The notes beneath the pieces were generated by a model that saw only the letters and a list, made by a program, of their open reading frames with translations, did not search any database and was not told the DNA's origin. A DNA stretch of 13,560 bases, from positions 45,423-58,982 of the forward strand of contig MU631461.1 in assembly GCA_026770615.1 (NCBI GenBank), written 5' to 3'. The translations under genes and the position numbers were made by a program. Below are positions 8,989 to 13,560 of the stretch, in pieces. How positions within the stretch are numbered: the stretch's first letter is position 1; the number at the start of each line of letters is the position of its first letter. Source of the DNA: Pavlovales sp. CCMP2436. Lineage: Eukaryota > Haptophyta > Pavlovophyceae > Pavlovales.

Positions 8989-11852
8989 ATGGCGCGAATC
9001 ATGGCGTGCGCGCTGATGCTGTTGCTGCCCCTGCTTGCGGTCAAGGGCCACCTCGTGGTCACGCGCATCGGCGGCTCGTCCGCGGGCTGCGAGCTCAGCG
9101 CAGTGGGAAAGTCCTTCGCCTCTCCGCCGTTCCTCTTCTCGCCGGAGTCCTTTGAGTTCGAAGGCCCGCTCGTCGTGACGGATGTGAACAAGGATTGGTC
9201 GTACGCGCCGCGCGCGGGCCCAAGGAACTGGTCTGGCGGGCGTTGCCCACCCGCCTTCGTCGGCAACGCCACGCTCCAAGGCGCGGTCATCGTGCACGTG
9301 GGCGGGTTGAAGTGGTGCTCGATCGAGGACCACGCGCGCGGCGCGGCTGAGCACGGTGCAGTAGGCTGGCTCATGTTTGATAAGCAGGTGCTCCCTTGGA
9401 ACCCGCAGCCAGGCTACGATCAGAACTACTGGCGCCCGGGCGACGCGCACGTTGGGCCGCCCGCTGCTGACATCACGGCGCGAAATATGACGGCGATCCT
9501 CGCGTGTGCACGCTCGGGCGCGCGCGTCACGGTGCGCGTGACGCCGTCGCGCTCCGTGTGGGTGGAGATGTGGGCGCACTGGACGTACTGGTTTGTCGCC
9601 TCTTTGCTTGGCGTGCATGCGCTTGCCGCCGCAGAGCTCGCCTGCAGCAGGCTGCACGCGTTTTTGCGTGAAGACGGCGGGTTTAAGCTGACGATCGCGC
9701 AAGCATTGCTGGCCAGCGAGGTGAGCGCACGGGCCGCCAGCGAATGCAACCGAACGCCGAAACTAACCATCGCCCGCTTCCGCCCTATCCCCTCGCATGG
9801 TAGGTGGTCGTCAACATTGCGCGCGCCGTGTACTTGTTTGTCGACCCGTTTCTCGCTAGAAGCATTTTGCCGTTCGCCATCAGCGTCGGCTTGTTCGGCT
9901 TCTTCGTCGCCTTGAGCATCGTGACGTCAGGGCTCTTCTACGCCTACTTCCTCCAAGCGGCAGAGAGTGCAGGCATCGCTGCGCTCTCGCTGCCATCCTC
10001 GCGATTGTTTCGTGGCGGCTTCTTCGCTGCGCTCATGCTCATGATCTGTCTGGATCTGCTCACGACGCTCATCTTATTGTGGTGGTTTGATCTACTCTTC
10101 TGTGCGTCCAGGCGCAGCAACGCCCGCCCGCCCACGCAGCCCCAGCGCCAGCCCACGACACTTGCACCGCTCTGTAACTGTCTGACCTCATCCCACCCCT
10201 ATGCTCACACCATCGCGTGCACATTGCAGACTATGCCAAGGCTGGCATGAATGGTGTGGCCTCACAGCTCCTGTTCACCAGCTTAGCGCTACACACGCAG
10301 CGCCGTGTCGCGCGCATGTTGCATGGACTGCCCGAGAGTGTGCTCGGCAAGCTCAACCGCAAGCTGCGGCTGCAAGTGTTGCTTTGCATCGGGAACCTTG
10401 CAGCTGGAATGACCCTCATCCCTGGATACTTCACGCCCTGGGCTAGAACTTTGACATTCGGGGTGTTCATCGAGACCAGCATCCTCATCTCGTGGGTCCA
10501 GGTCGACGCCTTTTCGCCCGTCGGCGTTAGGCCAGTGCGTGGCCCGTTCGTTTTGCTTTACCTTGCTGTGCGCAGGTTGGTCCACAGCCTGATCTTCAAG
10601 ATGAGTGGTTGGTGCTACTCTGCGCGCAGCAAGAAAGCCTCTAGGGCGGCTGCATGTGCCCATATGTCGATCGATGGCAACTATCCACCGATCGATGAAC
10701 ACCTGCTCCACGGCATCTCAATCGCCGGTGCACGTGCCTTCCTCGCTCGTCATTCGCTCGACGTCAACGCGCCATCGATGCTCGCTGGCGACTGCGTGCG
10801 CGAAGTCACGCGCGCTTCGGGGCTAAGCTACTGCGAAGAGCTGGCCGAGTGCGCAGCTGAGAAGCGCGCAGCTGACGGCAGCCACAGCTTGCTGCCCCTA
10901 TCTCCCTCTTCTGCGCACAAGGTTGCTTCCAGAGGCGATGCCAGATTGCCATCGTCAGTGCCTGTAGTGGGCTTGGCTACGTTCTTTGTTAGTCACGCGC
11001 AGCAGCGCTCGTTGTCTGATATGCTCGACGGCGTGGAACAGCACATTCAATTCCACGGCGGTGATCCTGCCAAGGAGTTTTTGTGGATCGACAGTGCGCG
11101 CCCGCTTGCACCATACTACGCTGCGCAGCAGCCTGGTATTCCCGCCCGCAGCTCACGCGCGCGCTCCTCGCCTGCTGGTTGTGTGCGTGTGCTCTGTCTT
11201 CTGCAGTTTTTTGCATCAGGCAGCACTCTATAGTCGAAGAGGTCAAGTCAATTGGGCTGGTCGAGCGCTCGATCGGCAAGGTGCTGCTGGTCCTAGACCC
11301 CTGGGACGCTCCGTTAAGCTTGAAGAGGGTTAGTCGCGCAGCAGCGCGCGCGTGCCAAGCTGCTCTGCTCTGCTCCCAATTGCGCTCGCACCCAGCTACT
11401 TCTGCGTATTATGTTTCATCTCACCTCGCCCCGTGACTTTCCTGCCATCTCAGGTGTGGTGCTTGTACGAGGTCGGGCTGGCCGCCAGGAGTGCAGGGGA
11501 AGTTGAGCTGCAGCTGACGATGCCGCCTCGCCAGCGCGTAGCGATGCAGGCAGCGCTGCGCAAAGACCGCCTCGCGGTCCACAACGCGGTGGCGTGCGTC
11601 GACGCGCGCACGGCAGAGGCGAGCGTCGAAGCAGACAAGGTGCAGATCTTCGCCACCATGACGAGCTGGTTCGGCGTGGGCTTTCGGCATCTTCGCGGTA
11701 GTGCCGAAGGTAGTGTCGAAGACGATGACACCACGGCGATGAACCCTGCTGCTGCTGCGGCGGAAGTCGAGTATGCGTTCGAGCGCTTTAACAAGTTGGT
11801 GCGCGAGGCCATCTTTCGCTCAGCGGCAGCCCTCACGTTCAGCTTCAACTAG
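8989..11852 (+). CDS. PA-domain, multi-pass membrane protein with C-terminal TIR-like domain
   Basis: Exons 8989-9720, 9804-10101, 10230-11093, 11207-11328 and 11454-11852 give 804 residues; all four introns are GT-AG (83, 128, 113, 125 nt). The ATG at 8989 (GCGGCCATGG) opens directly into a signal peptide (ALMLLLPLLAV). Residues about 50-180 resemble a protease-associated domain: a core AVIVHVGGLKWCSIEDHARG followed by AAEHGAVGWLMFD, with N-glycosylation sequons NWS, NAT and NMT. Hydrophobic segments follow at about 195-217 and in exons 2 and 3, around five or six in all. The cytosolic end (about 590-745) has TFFVSHAQ, FLWIDIFCIRQH, VLLVLDPW and VWCLYE, matching the SHA...WID.F..QH...WCL.E domain common in protist proteins, which looks like a TIR fold. 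Glu678 in WCLYE sits where plant TIRs have a conserved, probably catalytic Glu. It could be a surface receptor coupling a lumenal PA domain to intracellular signalling; the ligand and activity are unknown. Confidence 0.85.
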
Positions 11853-12096
11853 GTCCGGTGGCCCGCAGTCGACGAGGGCAGACGTGGAGGCGAACGACGA
11901 GCCCGCATCAGACGGCTGCCAGACGCGCAGCAAGAAGCGCGCGGAGGTCTAGCTGGGCAAGGCCGCGCACTGGTCTAGTAGAGCCTGTGCACGGGTGTCC
12001 TGTCGCGGCAGCAGCAGCGGTAGCAACAGTGGCGGCAGCAGTGGTAACGTCGGTGGCGGGCAGCGGGCAAACGAAAGGAGGCCTCTCCAATGTTCC
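11853..12096. other. 3' flank of receptor gene, no gene recognised
   Basis: A GC-rich stretch follows the TAG stop, with a GGCAGCAG/GGTAGCAA-type imperfect triplet repeat near 12005-12065. One frame just after the stop reads ADVEANDEPASDG...SKKRAEV before a TAG, resembling an acidic-basic tail, but I found no splice pair that joins it to the gene. Confidence 0.5.
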
Positions 12097-12098
12097 GT

Positions 12099-12265
12099 GG
12101 CCACCGGCTCTTAGAAAGCCCCGCAGGGCCCCCGGGGGCCCCGCCGGAGGCGCCTATGTGACTAACATATAACTAACTTGTCACATAGCCCGGGGGCCCA
12201 CGGGGCCCCACGGATACCGCGGATAATCCCCGTACGTTACGCCTTTTCTAAGAGCCGGCGTGGCC
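12099..12265. mobile_element. MITE-like foldback element with nested hairpin
   Basis: The left arm 12099-12120 (GGCCACCGGCTCTTAGAAAG...) is the inverted complement of the right arm 12241-12265, with an identical core CCGGCTCTTAGAAA and a one- or two-base gap. Inside, CTATGTGAC at 12154-12162 pairs perfectly with GTCACATAG at 12180-12188, flanked by GGGCCC/CCCGGGGG-rich arms. The whole 167 bp could fold on itself. No ORF and no clear target-site duplication. Confidence 0.7.
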
Positions 12266-12341
12266 AAGGCCTCGCCCTCGTAAAAATATATGAGATAAAA
12301 AAAATTAAAAAAAATCCGACGATAATACAATATTCAGAATA

Positions 12342-12373
12342 GTCAGACGCCAGCTTAAATCCCTATCATAAAT
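12342..12373 (+). repeat. Dispersed repeat, intergenic copy
   Basis: Partner of 3328-3360 (24 of the first 27 bases identical). It is preceded by an A-rich tract and followed by TAAATACATAATTAG. In the recombinase gene the related copy is intronic, so this one could also mark an intron end or simply a scattered repeat. Confidence 0.7.
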
Positions 12374-12406
12374 ACATAATTAGATGTTACCAATTTATAC
12401 TTCTGA

Positions 12407-12544
12407 CCACGCGCAACGGCGCGCTGGGGACGCACCGACTTGTCGTCCTCGTCGCCCATCCTCCTCCTCGCCCTTTACGTCGTCCTCCTCGTCACCACCT
12501 GCCTGCACCGCGAAGACGAGAAGCACGCGCCCATCGAGGAATAA
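12407..12544 (+). other. Possible C-terminal exon encoding one membrane helix
   Basis: A 45-codon frame after a TGA at 12404 reads RWGRTDLSSSSPILLLALYV continuing VLLVTTCLHREDEKHAPIEE and then TAA. This is a classic membrane helix followed by a charged tail. The hydrophobicity could be an artefact of CTCGTC-rich DNA. There is no start codon and no convincing acceptor between the upstream TGA and the frame, so the call stays tentative. Confidence 0.2.
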
Positions 12545-12609
12545 CGCGCGCTGGCCTTGTGCGCAAGCGCGCGCTACACGCCTTGCTTGACCACAGAGCC
12601 CTCAACCTT

Positions 12610-12770
12610 CAGGGGATCGCGGGCAATAAGAAACCGTCGTGTTAAGAAACTGAGCCTCTTTTTTGCATTGTTTGTATGTAATTTAAGCAAAAGCATTGTT
12701 TGTATGTAATTTGCTAAGAAACTCAGCCTCAGCCTCAAAAAGCGCCGTTCTTATTGCCCGCGATCCCCTG
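12610..12770. mobile_element. 161-bp element with perfect 23-bp inverted termini (MITE-like)
   Basis: The left arm 12610-12632 begins CAGGGGATCGCGGGCAATAA; the right arm 12748-12770 is its exact inverted complement over 23 bp. The interior holds the 20-bp direct repeat GCATTGTTTGTATGTAATTT at 12665-12684 and 12693-12712, and two copies of TAAGAAACT(G/C)AGCCTC facing the same way. There is no ORF. The CAGGG start recalls hAT termini, but no 8-bp target duplication is visible, so the superfamily is open. Confidence 0.75.
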
Positions 12771-13560
12771 GTGGGCACCTTCGAGCACTCGGTAGCCTAC
12801 TTGCCTGCGCACGAAAGGCGGCGCGCGCGGCGCGCGGCTCGCGCGGCAGTATTGAGCGCGGGCAAAAAACTGCAGGGAGCTCGCGCTCGCGGCCACGCGC
12901 GTGCGAGCGTGGAGAGCTCGTGTGCCATGGCGCCCTGCTCGTTCCATGAGGGTACCGAGTGCAAACCAACGGCGACGAGTTTGGCAGCCGGAGTTGGCCT
13001 ACTACACGCGCCACGCGCCGCTGTGTGTAGCAGTAGCCCATTATTGCAATAACATGAATTGGAAAGTGGTCAGGGCACACAGTCACATTTTGCGCGCTGA
13101 CCTTGTCGCTATGACAAACAGGGGATCACTTCATCTTCCTGTGTGGTCTATCAGAGCCGGAACGAAGGTGGCTCGCGTACTTCTGGGCGAACAATTGCTA
13201 GATTATCGCGCTTAAATATTGGCATATTGTTTACATGATGTTTTTTGTATGGCGTCATTTTGGTGTACGATAAAGGATTTCACGCTCAAAAATTGTGTAA
13301 GTGTTTCGAGAGACTAGCGGTGTTGAACGCAAGCACGAGCTAAGAGAGGATTGGAGTCCGAGACGCGTGAGCGTCGAAGGCAGCTAGAGAGAGAGAGAGC
13401 TACGAAGAGTCAAGATGCAAAAAAAGCTGCGGGGTGTCACAAGATCTCCCTGTAAGTAGAGACTCTGAGAACAGAATGTTGGATTCGCCGATCTGGTCCT
13501 TCTCTCGACTAGTCCTTGCAGCGCTAGTCGGATCCCGAGCCTCGGGAAGCAGGTCGAAGT
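12771..13560. other. Intergenic or unresolved region, no gene recognised
   Basis: Up to about 13015 the DNA is GC-rich with CGCG/GCGC runs; beyond 13215 it is AT-richer. Open frames such as the plus-strand one ending at 13215 have no recognisable motif and Arg/Ala-rich composition of the kind produced by GC-rich noncoding DNA. A GA dinucleotide run lies at 13386-13399. A gene edge extending past the window cannot be excluded. Confidence 0.5.

Noticed and set aside
11094..11233. Reading straight through exon 3 to the TGA/TAG region near 11233
   Set aside because: This loses the WCLYE half of the domain. Splicing restores the family motif exactly.
12602..12780. Target-site duplication ACCTTC around the 161-bp element
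   Set aside because: The right copy is displaced by several bases from the arm end, so it is not a true flanking duplication.
12901..13215. 104-codon plus-strand frame as a gene
   Set aside because: No recognisable motif, Arg/Ala-biased start and overlapping open frames on the other strand; typical of GC-rich noncoding DNA.
13320..13560. Possible tRNA or other structured RNA near the right edge
   Set aside because: No cloverleaf with a TTCRA arm or matching acceptor stem could be built by eye.

Overview
The window looks like nuclear DNA of a microbial eukaryote, most likely a GC-rich unicellular alga or related protist (haptophyte-like, but the lineage is a guess). Two genes can only be read by splicing GT-AG introns of roughly 57-141 nt. 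Their exons are GC-rich with mostly G/C third positions, while the longer introns and intergenic DNA are AT-rich and packed with microsatellites, C/G tracts and degenerate repeats. No bacterial operon or Shine-Dalgarno signals were seen.

Layout: (1) 13-5487, minus strand: a gene I reconstruct as 12 exons in one continuous frame (860 codons). Its C-terminal half carries the residues expected of a tyrosine recombinase (R, K, Y-x-x-R, H, Y). The exons are separated by short introns and three long AT-rich ones (465, 522 and 1171 nt). Two of the long introns begin with about 80 nt of homologous sequence, and all three carry pieces of one repeat family, which suggests introner-like or repeat-driven intron gain. 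(2) About 5560-8475, minus strand: a decayed retroelement whose sense strand is A/C-rich. In coding order it keeps an RNase H fold, a CCHC zinc knuckle and an OTU-type cysteine protease motif, all broken by stops and frameshifts. No reverse transcriptase was recognised. (3) 8652-8860: an 82-bp tandem repeat with internal palindromes, just upstream of the next gene. (4) 8989-11852, plus strand: a five-exon gene for an 804-residue membrane protein with a signal peptide, a protease-associated (PA) ectodomain, several membrane helices and a cytosolic TIR-like domain. (5) 11853-13560: no confident gene. It holds two compact inverted-repeat (MITE-like) elements, one with perfect 23-bp arms, and another copy of a repeat found in an intron of the recombinase gene.

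The most interesting items are the PA-multi-TM-TIR-like receptor architecture, the intact many-intron tyrosine recombinase gene with homologous introns, and the RNase H/zinc/OTU retroelement remnant. Nothing shows that the recombinase, retroelement and receptor work as one system; they look like neighbours in a repeat-rich region. All exon models are mine from reading frames and splice-site consensus, without transcript support.
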